Below the pieces are notes generated by a model. That model saw nothing but the letters and a program-made list of their open reading frames with translations. It had not been told where the DNA came from and searched no databases. Shown here piece after piece: positions 7,588 through 14,475 of a stretch of DNA of 15,380 nt. Source of the stretch: Verrucomicrobiota bacterium (GTDB taxonomy: Bacteria; Verrucomicrobiota; Verrucomicrobiia; Limisphaerales; UBA1100); assembly GCA_028872685.1 (NCBI GenBank), contig JAPKEI010000021.1, positions 1 through 15,380 on the forward strand. Direction: 5' to 3'. Within the stretch, counting starts at the first letter, position 1, and each line of letters begins with the position of its first letter. Made by a program: the position numbers and the translations under genes.

Positions 7588-8391
7588 GTGCCTGTTTTGC
7601 CTTTGACGATTGCTGACCGTGAATTTTCCTCGCGCTTGATATTGGGGACGGGGAAGTTTGCGTCGCCGGAATTGATGCGCGCGGCGTTGGAGGCGAGTGG
7701 GGCCGAGATGGTGACGGTCGCTCTGCGGCGGGCGGACTTGAGCGGTGAGAATGACCCCTTTGCCAATATTCTGGAATTCATTGACCCCGAAAAATTTTTA
7801 CTATTGCCCAATACCAGCGGCGCGATGAATGCCGATGAGGCGGTGCGGCTGGCGCGATTGGCGGCGGCGGCGGGTTTGCCGAAGTGGGTGAAGCTGGAGA
7901 TTCATCCCGACCCGCGCTATCTACTGCCCGACCCAGTGGAAACGCTGGCGGCAGCGGAGCAACTCGTGCGCGAAGGGTTCACGGTGCTGCCGTACATCAA
8001 TGCCGACCCCGTCATCGCCAAGCGTTTGCAGGAAGTCGGCTGCGCCACGGTGATGCCGCTCGGCGCGCCCATCGGCAGTAATGGCGGCGTGCAAACGCGC
8101 GACCAAATCCGCATCATTCTCGACCAAGCCACCGTGCCGGTGGTTGTCGACGCCGGTCTTGGCGCGCCCAGCCACGCTGCCGAGGCGATGGAACTCGGTG
8201 CGGACGCCGTGCTCGTCAACACCGCCATCGCCGTAAACGACGATCCCTGCCGAATGGCCCGTGCTTTTGCTAAAGCCACCGAAGCAGGCCGAATGGCCTA
8301 CGAAATAGGCCTCGGCGAAACCAGCGAATCGGCCAACGCAACAAGCCCGTTGACGGGGTTTTTGGACCCTGAGAAATCCTGTAATTTATAA
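7588..8391 (+). CDS. thiG: Thiazole synthase
   Basis: Forms the thiazole phosphate ring of thiamin from 1-deoxyxylulose 5-phosphate, dehydroglycine and the sulfur carried by ThiS thiocarboxylate; a cytoplasmic TIM-barrel enzyme. 267 residues. Blocks: LILGTGKFASPELM (18-30), LLPNTSGA (72-79), WVKLEIHPDPRYLLPDP with the Schiff-base lysine K102, VMPLGAPIGSNGG, VPVVVDAGLGAPSHAAEAMELGADAVLVNTAIA (phosphate-binding end of the barrel) and SPLTGFL near the C-terminus. It closely follows the E. coli ThiG pattern as I recall it. The start is a GTG at 7588; no ATG gives the family N-terminus. No thiS, thiF, thiC or thiE gene is adjacent, so the partner proteins must be encoded elsewhere. The upstream gap is too short for a TPP riboswitch. 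Confidence 0.96.
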   Translation: MPVLPLTIADREFSSRLILGTGKFASPELMRAALEASGAEMVTVALRRADLSGENDPFANILEFIDPEKFLLLPNTSGAMNADEAVRLARLAAAAGLPKWVKLEIHPDPRYLLPDPVETLAAAEQLVREGFTVLPYINADPVIAKRLQEVGCATVMPLGAPIGSNGGVQTRDQIRIILDQATVPVVVDAGLGAPSHAAEAMELGADAVLVNTAIAVNDDPCRMARAFAKATEAGRMAYEIGLGETSESANATSPLTGFLDPEKSCNL

Positions 8392-8417
8392 AATGCCAAA
8401 CAGGGCACAGAGTGGTG

Positions 8418-8447
8418 TTGACCTTCGGCGGAGTTTTGACGATTTAT
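8418..8447 (+). promoter_or_regulatory. Candidate promoter of the heptose/Kdo operon
   Basis: The 87 bp gap before the kinase gene contains TTGACC (8418-8423) and, 18 bp further, TTGACG (8436-8441), both good -35 boxes. The matching -10 boxes are weak: ATTTAT at 8442-8447 with an 18 bp spacer for the first, TTTGTG at 8459-8464 for the second. A promoter is expected here because the gene upstream is thiG and the operon starts at 8479, but the exact boxes are uncertain. Confidence 0.3.
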
Positions 8448-8478
8448 CAGCGGGTCAGTTTGTGATTTTTGAAGTGCA

Positions 8479-9465
8479 ATGAGTGTAACCGTAAAACGCG
8501 TGAAGGGCTTGCTGCAAGCGGCGACGAAGAGTCGGGTGCTGGTGGTGGGCGATGTAATGCTGGATCAGTTTCTGTGGGGGCGCGTGAAGCGCATCTCGCC
8601 GGAAGCGCCGGTGCCGGTGGTGGAGTTTCAAAGCGAAACGTACATGCCTGGCGGCGCGGCGAACGTGGCGCGCAACCTCACGGCGCTCGGTGCGGACGTG
8701 GGATTGTACGGATTGGTGGGCAAAGATGACGGCGCCAAAATGCTCAAGCAATTGCTGAAGGAAGACAGCGTGGACAGCAGCGGCTTGATTGCCTCCGCCG
8801 CACGGATGACGACGCGAAAGACGCGCGTGATCGCGCATCAACAACAAATGCTGCGCGTGGATCGCGAAACGAATGACGCCGCCGAACCGCGCGTGACCAA
8901 GCGCTTGCTAGGCGCGATTGAAGCCGAGCTGGATACCACGAACGCGGTGATCATTTGCGATTACAGCAAAGGCGCAGTGACACAGGAACTCCTCGATGGC
9001 CTCCGCACGCTGTGCAAGCCGCGCGGCATTTGGCTGAGCTTCGATCCTAAGCCGGCACACCAACTCGACCTAGCTGCGATGTCGCTAATCACTCCCAATC
9101 GTGGCGAGCTTTTTGCGCTGGCTGGATTGCCCGATGAAGCTACCGAGGCCAGCCTCAATGCAGCGGTCGCCGCCGTGCAGGAAAAATTTGAACCGGCTAT
9201 AATGCTCGTCACCCTCAGCGAACACGGGATGTTGCTCTGCCCACGCGGCGAAAAGCCCACACTCATCCCCACCGTGGCACAGGAAATTTATGACGTCTCC
9301 GGCGCGGGCGACACGGTCATCGCCAGCTTCACCCTCGCCATCGCCGCCGGGGCATCGCCAGCCGAAGCGGCAGTGTTCTCCAACCACGCCGCCGGAGTGG
9401 TCGTCGGCAAGATGGGCACGGCGGTTGTCACGCCACGGGAATTGAGCGGGAGCTTTTATGTTTAA
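8479..9465 (+). CDS. rfaE1: D-glycero-beta-D-manno-heptose-7-phosphate kinase (HldA / HldE kinase domain)
   Basis: Phosphorylates heptose 7-phosphate at C1 with ATP in ADP-heptose synthesis for the LPS inner core. PfkB/ribokinase fold, 328 residues. VLVVGDVMLDQFLWGRVKRISPEAPVPVV (20-48) is characteristic of RfaE-type kinases. The sugar-binding block is GGAANVARNL (58-67). The PfkB signature DVSGAGDTVIASF (272-284) contains the catalytic base D278 and the anion hole. The protein ends with this domain: the C-terminal nucleotidyltransferase domain of bifunctional HldE is absent, so a separate HldC-type enzyme is needed elsewhere. It is the first gene of a six-gene run, and the matching phosphatase starts 18 bp after its stop. 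No SD is seen. Confidence is high for the fold and good for the substrate because of the neighbours. Confidence 0.93.
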   Translation: MSVTVKRVKGLLQAATKSRVLVVGDVMLDQFLWGRVKRISPEAPVPVVEFQSETYMPGGAANVARNLTALGADVGLYGLVGKDDGAKMLKQLLKEDSVDSSGLIASAARMTTRKTRVIAHQQQMLRVDRETNDAAEPRVTKRLLGAIEAELDTTNAVIICDYSKGAVTQELLDGLRTLCKPRGIWLSFDPKPAHQLDLAAMSLITPNRGELFALAGLPDEATEASLNAAVAAVQEKFEPAIMLVTLSEHGMLLCPRGEKPTLIPTVAQEIYDVSGAGDTVIASFTLAIAAGASPAEAAVFSNHAAGVVVGKMGTAVVTPRELSGSFYV

Positions 9466-9483
9466 CCCACGCGCCATCGGCTG

Positions 9484-10029
9484 ATGAAGCGCGCTGTTTT
9501 CCTCGACCGCGATGGCACGCTCAACATCGAGCGGCATTACCTCCACGACCCCGACCAACTGGAAATCATCCCCGGCACCGGCCCTGCGCTGCGGCGGCTG
9601 ATGGATGCGGGCTTCGCGCTCTTCATCGTCACCAATCAATCTGGCATCGGTCGCGGCTATTACACGGAGGCGGATATGCACTCGGTGAACAAAAAAATGT
9701 CCGAGGTATTGGCCGCCGATGGCGTGCGGTTTGAGAAAATCTATTTCGCCCCCGAATCCCCTGAGGACGAAAGCCTCGGCCGGAAGCCGAGCCCCAAATT
9801 TTTGCAGGACGCCGCCGCCGAATTTGGTGTCGACCTCGCCCAAAGCTATATGGTCGGCGACAAAACCGCCGACCTCCAATGCGGCTGGAATGCCGGCGTT
9901 AAAAAAAGCATCCTCGTTCGCACCGGCTACGGCGCCGAACTGGAACAAGCCGACCCCATCACCGTGGCCCCCGCCGCCATTGTGGACGACATTGGTGCCG
10001 TGGCGGATTGGATTTTGAACGATCAATGA
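9484..10029 (+). CDS. gmhB: D-glycero-D-manno-heptose 1,7-bisphosphate 7-phosphatase (HAD, zinc-ligand-free variant)
   Basis: Removes the C7 phosphate from heptose 1,7-bisphosphate, the step after the upstream kinase. 181 residues, HAD fold. Motif I is LDRDGTLN with D8 (nucleophile) and D10 (acid/base). Motif II is FIVTNQSGIGRGYY (T50). R100 and K101 stand in GRKPSPKF, the usual phosphate/substrate loop. Motif IV is MVGDKTADL with D126 and D130. In E. coli GmhB the loop before R-K-P holds three Cys and one His that bind zinc (C-x-H...C-x-C-R-K-P). Here that stretch is APESPEDESLGRKP, with no Cys or His. The fold and specificity residues look intact, so it is probably active without zinc. The stop shares an ATGA with the kdsB start. 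Confidence 0.9.
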   Translation: MKRAVFLDRDGTLNIERHYLHDPDQLEIIPGTGPALRRLMDAGFALFIVTNQSGIGRGYYTEADMHSVNKKMSEVLAADGVRFEKIYFAPESPEDESLGRKPSPKFLQDAAAEFGVDLAQSYMVGDKTADLQCGWNAGVKKSILVRTGYGAELEQADPITVAPAAIVDDIGAVADWILNDQ

Positions 10030-10772
10030 AAACCATCGGCATCATCCCCGCGCGGTACGCTTCGACTCGGTTTCCGGGCAAGCCGCTGCATCCGATTGCA
10101 GGCAAGCCACTGATTCAGCACGTGGTGGAGCGTTGCCGCGAGGCGTCGGCGTTGGCGGATGTGATTGTGGCCACGGACGATGAGCGCATCGCGAAGGTGG
10201 CGGCCGAATTTTGCACGGTGGAAATGACGTGCGGAGATCACTCCACTGGCACCGACCGCATTGCGGAAGTGGCCGCGCGGCTGGATTGCGGTGCGGTGGT
10301 GAACGTGCAGGGCGACGAACCGCTCATTGCGCCGGCGGTGATTGACGCCGTGGCCAGTGCGCTGGTGGATGCGGAAATGACCACCGCCGCCACCGCTGTG
10401 AACAACATTTCCGATTTGGAGGACTCTAACGCGGTGAAAGTCGTTGTCAGCGCCACCGGTCGCGCATTATATTTCTCGCGCCGGACGATTCCGTTCCTGC
10501 GCGATTTGTCCGAGGAAAGCCCCAGCCAGCAGTTGACGGCTTTTTCGTTTTTGAAACACTTGGGCATTTACGGTTACCGGCGTGAAACGCTCCAGCGATT
10601 GGTGGGCTTCGCGCCCTCGCCGCTGGAGCAAGCCGAGCGGCTGGAGCAACTGCGCGCGCTGGAAAACGACATTGCCATCGCTGTGTGCAAGGTGGATTAT
10701 GACGCCATCGGCGTGGACGTGCCGGAGGATGTGCAGCGGGTTGAGGCATTATTAGCAAAACAGAACGAATGA
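10026..10772 (+). CDS. kdsB: 3-deoxy-manno-octulosonate cytidylyltransferase (CMP-Kdo synthetase)
   Basis: Activates Kdo with CTP to give CMP-Kdo, the donor for the first sugars attached to lipid A. 248 residues, normal for KdsB. The nucleotide-binding N-terminus is IGIIPARYASTRFPGKPL (4-21). ATDDERI (49-55), GTDRIAE, and VNVQGDEPL (92-100, metal-binding D97) follow. YFSRRTIPF and the C-terminal GVDVPEDVQRVE (second metal Asp) complete the family pattern. The ATG at 10026 overlaps the gmhB stop in ATGA and matches the family start; an in-frame ATG at 10008 would add six residues inside gmhB. The stop also shares an ATGA with pyrG, so the cell couples the CTP-using enzyme to the CTP-making enzyme. 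Confidence 0.97.
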   Translation: MKTIGIIPARYASTRFPGKPLHPIAGKPLIQHVVERCREASALADVIVATDDERIAKVAAEFCTVEMTCGDHSTGTDRIAEVAARLDCGAVVNVQGDEPLIAPAVIDAVASALVDAEMTTAATAVNNISDLEDSNAVKVVVSATGRALYFSRRTIPFLRDLSEESPSQQLTAFSFLKHLGIYGYRRETLQRLVGFAPSPLEQAERLEQLRALENDIAIAVCKVDYDAIGVDVPEDVQRVEALLAKQNE

Positions 10773-12376
10773 AATTTATTTTTTTGACTGGTGGCGTGGT
10801 GAGTTCTCTAGGTAAAGGGCTCACCGCCGCGTCGCTCGGCACGCTGCTCGAGAGCCGCGGACTCAAGGTCGCGTTGCAAAAGTTTGACCCTTATCTCAAT
10901 GTCGATCCCGGCACAATGAGTCCGTTCCAGCACGGCGAGGTTTACGTGCTCGATGACGGCGCGGAGACGGATCTGGATCTTGGCCATTACGAGCGGTTTA
11001 CTAATTCCGAACTCACGCAATTTAATAACCTCACCAGCGGGCGCGTGTACCAAACGGTTTTGGAAAAAGAACGGCGGGGCGATTATCTCGGCAAGACCGT
11101 GCAGGTGATTCCGCACGTGACCGATGAAATCAAAAACCGTGTGCACGCCGTGGCCGAAAAAAGCGGCGCGGACGTTATTATCACCGAAATTGGCGGCACC
11201 ACCGGCGACATCGAAGGCTTGCCGTTCCTCGAAGCCATCCGCGAATTTGCGCTGGAGAATGGCCGTGGCAACACAATTTTTGTGCACGTCACCTACGTGC
11301 CTTTCATCAAGGCCGCCGGTGAATTGAAGACCAAGCCCACCCAGCAATCAGTCGCCAAGCTGCGCGAGATTGGCATCTTGCCGGACATCCTCGTGTGCCG
11401 CACCGAGAAGCCGCTCAACGACGAACTGCGCCAAAAAATTTCCCTTTTCTGCAACGTGCCCGTCGAGGCCGTGATTGAAGAAATTGATGTCGAACATTCC
11501 ATTTACGAAGTGCCGCTGATGTTGCAGCACGAAAAAATGGACGAACTCGTCTGCAAATATTTGGGCATCGAAACCCCGCTCGCGGATATGAGCCTATGGG
11601 AATCGGTCATCAACCGCATCATCAAGCCGAAACACAAAGTTAAAATCGGCGTCATCGGCAAGTACATCGATTTGCAGGACGCGTATAAAAGCGTGTACGA
11701 AGCCGTCACCCACGCCGGCGGCGAGAATGATTGTGCGGTGGAAATCGTGCGTGTGGATTCCGAGGACATTGAAAAGAACGGCGGTCTGTCGCATCTCGAG
11801 GGGCTCTCCGGCGTGCTCGTCCCCGGCGGCTTTGGCGAACGCGGCGTGGAAGGCAAAGTGTTGGCCGCCAAGTACGCCCGCGAAAACAATGTCCCCTACC
11901 TTGGCCTCTGCCTCGGAATGCAAATCGCCTGCATTGAGTTTGCTCGTAACGCATTAGGATTGGAGGGCGCGCACTCCGCGGAGTTCGATCCAAAAACGCC
12001 GCACCCCATCATCGCTCTGCTCGACGAGCAGCAAAACGTGACCGAAATGGGCGGCACCATGCGCCTCGGCGCGCAAGCGTGCAAATTGTCGCCCGAAAGC
12101 AAAGCCGCCGAACTTTACGGCACCGAGGACATCAGCGAACGCCATCGCCACCGCTACGAATTCAACAACGCCTACCGCGAACAGTTCGAGGCCAAAGATT
12201 TCGTCTTCAGCGGCACATCGCCCGACGGCAACCTCGTGGAACTCATTGAGTTGAAAGACCACCCCTATTTCATAGCCACGCAAGCCCACCCCGAGTTCCG
12301 CAGCAAACCCGTCCAAGCCCACCCCCTCTTCGCCGGCTTCATCAAAGCCGCCCACGAACACGCCAACGGCAACTAG
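10769..12376 (+). CDS. pyrG: CTP synthase (glutamine-hydrolysing)
   Basis: Converts UTP to CTP with ATP and glutamine in the cytoplasm; the protein is a tetramer, and related enzymes can form filaments. 535 residues, a full-length two-domain enzyme. Synthetase domain (about 1-270): FLTGGVVSSLGKG with the P-loop (5-17), KFDPYLNVDPGTMSP (38-52), HGEVYVLDDGAETDLDLGHYERF (55-77), and EIGGTTGDIEGLPF (140-153). Glutaminase domain (about 290-530): nucleophile C381 in LGLCLGMQIACIEFARN, completed by H507 and E509 in AHPEF. The start overlaps the kdsB stop by 4 bp. folC follows after 2 bp. In many bacteria pyrG lies beside kdsA; here it lies beside kdsB, which has the same logic because KdsB consumes CTP. 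Confidence 0.98.
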   Translation: MKFIFLTGGVVSSLGKGLTAASLGTLLESRGLKVALQKFDPYLNVDPGTMSPFQHGEVYVLDDGAETDLDLGHYERFTNSELTQFNNLTSGRVYQTVLEKERRGDYLGKTVQVIPHVTDEIKNRVHAVAEKSGADVIITEIGGTTGDIEGLPFLEAIREFALENGRGNTIFVHVTYVPFIKAAGELKTKPTQQSVAKLREIGILPDILVCRTEKPLNDELRQKISLFCNVPVEAVIEEIDVEHSIYEVPLMLQHEKMDELVCKYLGIETPLADMSLWESVINRIIKPKHKVKIGVIGKYIDLQDAYKSVYEAVTHAGGENDCAVEIVRVDSEDIEKNGGLSHLEGLSGVLVPGGFGERGVEGKVLAAKYARENNVPYLGLCLGMQIACIEFARNALGLEGAHSAEFDPKTPHPIIALLDEQQNVTEMGGTMRLGAQACKLSPESKAAELYGTEDISERHRHRYEFNNAYREQFEAKDFVFSGTSPDGNLVELIELKDHPYFIATQAHPEFRSKPVQAHPLFAGFIKAAHEHANGN

Positions 12377-12378
12377 CC

Positions 12379-13611
12379 GTGACCTACCAAGAGGCCATCG
12401 ATTGGCTGTACGAGCTACGGCTGCTCGGCTCCAAACTGGGGTTGGAAAACCCGCGCCAACTCGCTGCGCTCGCGGGCAATCCGCATCAATCGCTAAAATT
12501 CATTCACGTCGCCGGCACCAACGGCAAAGGCTCTGTGTGTGCGATGCTCGAAAGCATCTATCGCGCGGCGGGATACAAAACCGGCCTGTACACCTCGCCG
12601 CACCTCGTCAGCTTTCGCGAACGCATTCAGGTGAACCGCGAGCTCATCGCCGAGATGGAAGTTGTGCGTCTCACTGAATGTATGCAGGCATTGCTCCGGA
12701 AATTCCCCGCCGAGCAACCGCCCACCTTTTTTGAAGTCATCACCGTGATGGCCCTCGAACATTTTGCGCGCGCACGATGCGACATCGTCCTACTCGAAAC
12801 CGGTCTCGGCGGTAGGCTCGATGCCACCAACATCGTCACCCCCATCGCCACCGTCATCACCCCCATCGCGTTTGACCACCAACAATATCTCGGCGAAACC
12901 CTCGCCCAAATCGCCACCGAAAAATCCGGCATCCTCAAGCAAGGCATCCCCGCACTCAGTGCGCCACAACTGCCAGAGGCGCGCGCCGTGCTCGAACAAA
13001 CCGGCCCCATCACTTTCGTGGAAGGCGAACACGACACTGCCCTCACTGGAAAACACCAACGCCAAAATGCCGCCCTTGCTACGGCAACCGTGGGAGCTTT
13101 GCAAAACACTTTGCCGATAAAAAATGGAACCACCGAAACCGGACTAGCCAATGTTCGCTGGCCCGCCCGCGGGCAAGTGTTCAAACACAATGGGCGTAAG
13201 CTGTTACTCGATGCCGTCCACAACCCCGCCAGCGCCGAGACGTTGCGTGATGTGTTGGCCGAGCTGCATCCGGGGCAGCGGCCCACGTTGATGCTGGGCG
13301 TGTTGGCCGATAAAAACTGGGAACAGATGGTCGGCATTCTCGCGCCCGTGGCGGCGCGCGTTGTTTGTGTTCCCGTCAGTAGCGAACGAACTTTGCCTGC
13401 GGACGAACTGGCTAATGCTTGCCGACCGCAAAACGATTGCGAAGTAGTCGTCGCCGAATCTTTGGAAGAAGGTCTTGCTGCTGTTGCAAAGGATGACTTC
13501 GTCGTCATCACCGGCTCAATTTATTTGCTGGGCGAGGCGATGGAAATGCTGGGGCTCGCCGAGGCGGTGGATGAACCCAATTTGAATGAATGGAAAATGT
13601 CGCGGCCATAA
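12379..13611 (+). CDS. folC: Folylpolyglutamate synthase / dihydrofolate synthase
   Basis: Adds glutamate to dihydropteroate and/or to reduced folates, using ATP. 410 residues, Mur-ligase-like fold. ATP-binding loop AGTNGKGSV (45-53), then YTSPHLVSFRERI (71-83). LLETGLGGRLDATN (138-151) is a strong FolC signature. AFDHQQYLG (164-172) with H167 and EKSGILK (181-187) with K182, the position of the carbamylated lysine, form the metal site. LLLDAVHNPAS begins the C-terminal domain (usual form DGAHNP). The start is a GTG 2 bp after the pyrG stop, an unusual start next to a strongly coupled operon position. Whether it is bifunctional cannot be judged by eye. The last 22 bp overlap the next gene. 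Confidence 0.96.
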   Translation: MTYQEAIDWLYELRLLGSKLGLENPRQLAALAGNPHQSLKFIHVAGTNGKGSVCAMLESIYRAAGYKTGLYTSPHLVSFRERIQVNRELIAEMEVVRLTECMQALLRKFPAEQPPTFFEVITVMALEHFARARCDIVLLETGLGGRLDATNIVTPIATVITPIAFDHQQYLGETLAQIATEKSGILKQGIPALSAPQLPEARAVLEQTGPITFVEGEHDTALTGKHQRQNAALATATVGALQNTLPIKNGTTETGLANVRWPARGQVFKHNGRKLLLDAVHNPASAETLRDVLAELHPGQRPTLMLGVLADKNWEQMVGILAPVAARVVCVPVSSERTLPADELANACRPQNDCEVVVAESLEEGLAAVAKDDFVVITGSIYLLGEAMEMLGLAEAVDEPNLNEWKMSRP

Positions 13612-14240
13612 CTTTTGATGTCGGCGGCACGCTCATCGAGCCTTGGCCTTCGGTGGGGCACGCCTACGCCGAAGTGGCCGCGCGCCATGGCGTGCATGCC
13701 GCGCCGGAAGAAATCACCCATCGCTTTGTTGAGGCATGGCGTCAGCGCGGTGAATTCGAATACACCAAAGCCGGCTGGGCTATTTTGGTGGATGCGACAT
13801 TTGCCGGCCTCACGACTATTTTGCCGAGCCAAAGTTTTTTTGATGAACTTTATTATGACTTCGGCACGCCCAAGCCGTGGCGTATTTTTGATGACGTACT
13901 GCCGACGATTACCGCATTGCGCGAACAGGGCACGCGGCTGGCGGTGATATCAAATTGGGACGACCGCTTGTGTCCGTTGCTGGAAACGCTGGAACTCGCA
14001 CGCGAGTTTGAAGTCATTCTAGTTTCTGCCGAGGTGGGGCACACCAAGCCCGCGCCGGAAATTTTCCAAGCCGCCGCCGAGGCGTTACGACTTCCGTCCT
14101 CAGAAATTCTGCACGTGGGCGACAGCGAAAATGAGGACCACCACGGCGCGCAAGCGGCGGGATTCCAATCCCGCTGGCTCTGCCGCGATAGCGCCGAACC
14201 CATCGGTCACAGCATTCCTTCGCTGATGGACTTGCTTTAA
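13590..14240 (+). CDS. HAD-superfamily hydrolase (subfamily IA, HDHD3/REG-2-like)
   Basis: 216 residues, cytoplasmic. Motif I is ITFDVGGTLI, with nucleophile D10; the usual second Asp (DxDGT) is replaced by Gly-12 (DVGGT). A helical cap domain spans about residues 20-95. Motif II is AVISNWDDR (S121), motif III is the lysine K153 in GHTKPAPEIF, and motif IV is HVGDSENED (GDxxxxD, D178 and D183). Loss of the second motif I aspartate also occurs in HDHD3/REG-2-like HAD proteins, so this may be a family trait and not decay. The substrate is unknown. The ATG at 13590 lies inside folC, a 22 bp overlap, so it is translated with the operon. Last gene of the heptose/Kdo-pyrG-folC run. Confidence 0.88.
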   Translation: MENVAAITFDVGGTLIEPWPSVGHAYAEVAARHGVHAAPEEITHRFVEAWRQRGEFEYTKAGWAILVDATFAGLTTILPSQSFFDELYYDFGTPKPWRIFDDVLPTITALREQGTRLAVISNWDDRLCPLLETLELAREFEVILVSAEVGHTKPAPEIFQAAAEALRLPSSEILHVGDSENEDHHGAQAAGFQSRWLCRDSAEPIGHSIPSLMDLL

Positions 14241-14254
14241 TTAAGCGCCATAAC

Positions 14255-14274
14255 GGCACATAACAATATGTGTC
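14255..14274. repeat. Palindrome CACATA-ACAA-TATGTG
   Basis: Perfect 6 bp arms (14257-14262 and 14267-14272) with a 4 bp spacer. As RNA the stem extends outward by a G-U and a G-C pair. It begins 15 bp after the HAD stop and has no following T-run, so it is a poor intrinsic terminator. It could be a protein-binding site about 125-135 bp upstream of the predicted hsp20 start point. Confidence 0.5.
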
Positions 14275-14303
14275 AAAATAGCTCTAATTCACATGATATT
14301 AAC

Positions 14304-14323
14304 ATTATTAGCACCGTAATAAT
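14304..14323. promoter_or_regulatory. AT-rich palindrome, possible activator or repressor site
   Basis: ATTATTA (14304-14310) and its exact inverse TAATAAT (14317-14323) flank a 6 bp spacer, GCACCG. The centre is about 80 bp upstream of the predicted sigma54 start point, a usual distance for an enhancer-binding activator. It contains TTAGCAC, the first part of a CIRCE half-site, but the CIRCE partner half is missing. Confidence 0.45.
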
Positions 14324-14367
14324 TGCATTTTATCCCTGTAATGCGAGATTTTTTGTTTTGAGGCGGG

Positions 14368-14383
14368 TGGCACGGTTCTTGTT
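14368..14383 (+). promoter_or_regulatory. Sigma54-like (-24/-12) promoter of hsp20
   Basis: TGGCACG (14368-14374), then GTTC, then TTGTT (14379-14383). The consensus is TGGCACG-N4-TTGCW. All seven -24 bases match, the GG-to-G spacing is right, and the only mismatch is T for C in the -12 GC. Transcription would start near 14394, giving a leader of about 80 bases. Whether this genome encodes RpoN is not visible here. Confidence 0.5.
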
Positions 14384-14435
14384 GTTAACAGGTGAAAGAT
14401 TGAGTTTAAACCGGTCGAAAAGTCAATGGGTGGGG

Positions 14436-14470
14436 CTTTGCGGCTAATTTTTAACACCGCCTGAAAGGAA
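14436..14470 (+). promoter_or_regulatory. hsp20 ribosome binding site, possibly masked by a hairpin
   Basis: AAAGGA at 14464-14469, six bases before the ATG, is the only clear Shine-Dalgarno sequence in the window. Just upstream, GCGG (14440-14443) can pair with CCGC (14457-14460) around a 13-base loop. The adjoining CUUU (14436-14439) can pair with AAAG (14464-14467) of the SD across a 3-base bulge. This would partly hide the SD at low temperature, like the RNA thermometers found ahead of many small heat-shock genes. The pairing was found by eye and no energy was computed. Confidence 0.4.
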
Positions 14471-14475
14471 CTAAA

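Larger units (their letters stand above)
14241..14475 (+). promoter_or_regulatory. AT-rich intergenic control region upstream of hsp20
   Basis: At 235 bp this is the longest gene-free stretch in the window. The first 120 bp are about 32 percent G+C by my count, against roughly 60-65 percent in neighbouring genes. It holds two palindromes (14255-14274, 14304-14323), a sigma54-like element (14368-14383) and a structured leader with an SD (14436-14470). No small ORF is visible. The composition and ordered elements suggest an activator-controlled promoter. Confidence 0.6.

Noticed and set aside
8344..8364. Terminator-like hairpin (CCCG-TTGA-CGGG then G and T-run) near the end of thiG.
   Set aside because: Only 4 bp of stem, it lies inside the coding sequence, and it encodes the conserved SPLTGF block, which explains the sequence.
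10008..10025. Earlier in-frame ATG for kdsB.
   Set aside because: It would add six residues not found in the family and lies deeper inside gmhB; the ATGA overlap at 10026 gives the standard N-terminus.
9085..10026. Long open frame of 313 codons on the minus strand opposite the heptose kinase and gmhB genes.
   Set aside because: It is antisense to two clear enzyme genes, has no recognisable domain, and its His/Gly/Ala-rich content is what GC-rich codon shadows produce.
12627..13511. Open frame of 294 codons on the minus strand opposite folC.
   Set aside because: Shadow of folC in a GC-rich gene; Ser/Arg/Ala-rich, no domain, no promoter or RBS.
14304..14323. Possible CIRCE element (HrcA site) upstream of hsp20.
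   Set aside because: Only TTAGCAC of one half-site is present; the GAGTGCTAA partner is absent. The palindrome itself is kept as a separate feature.
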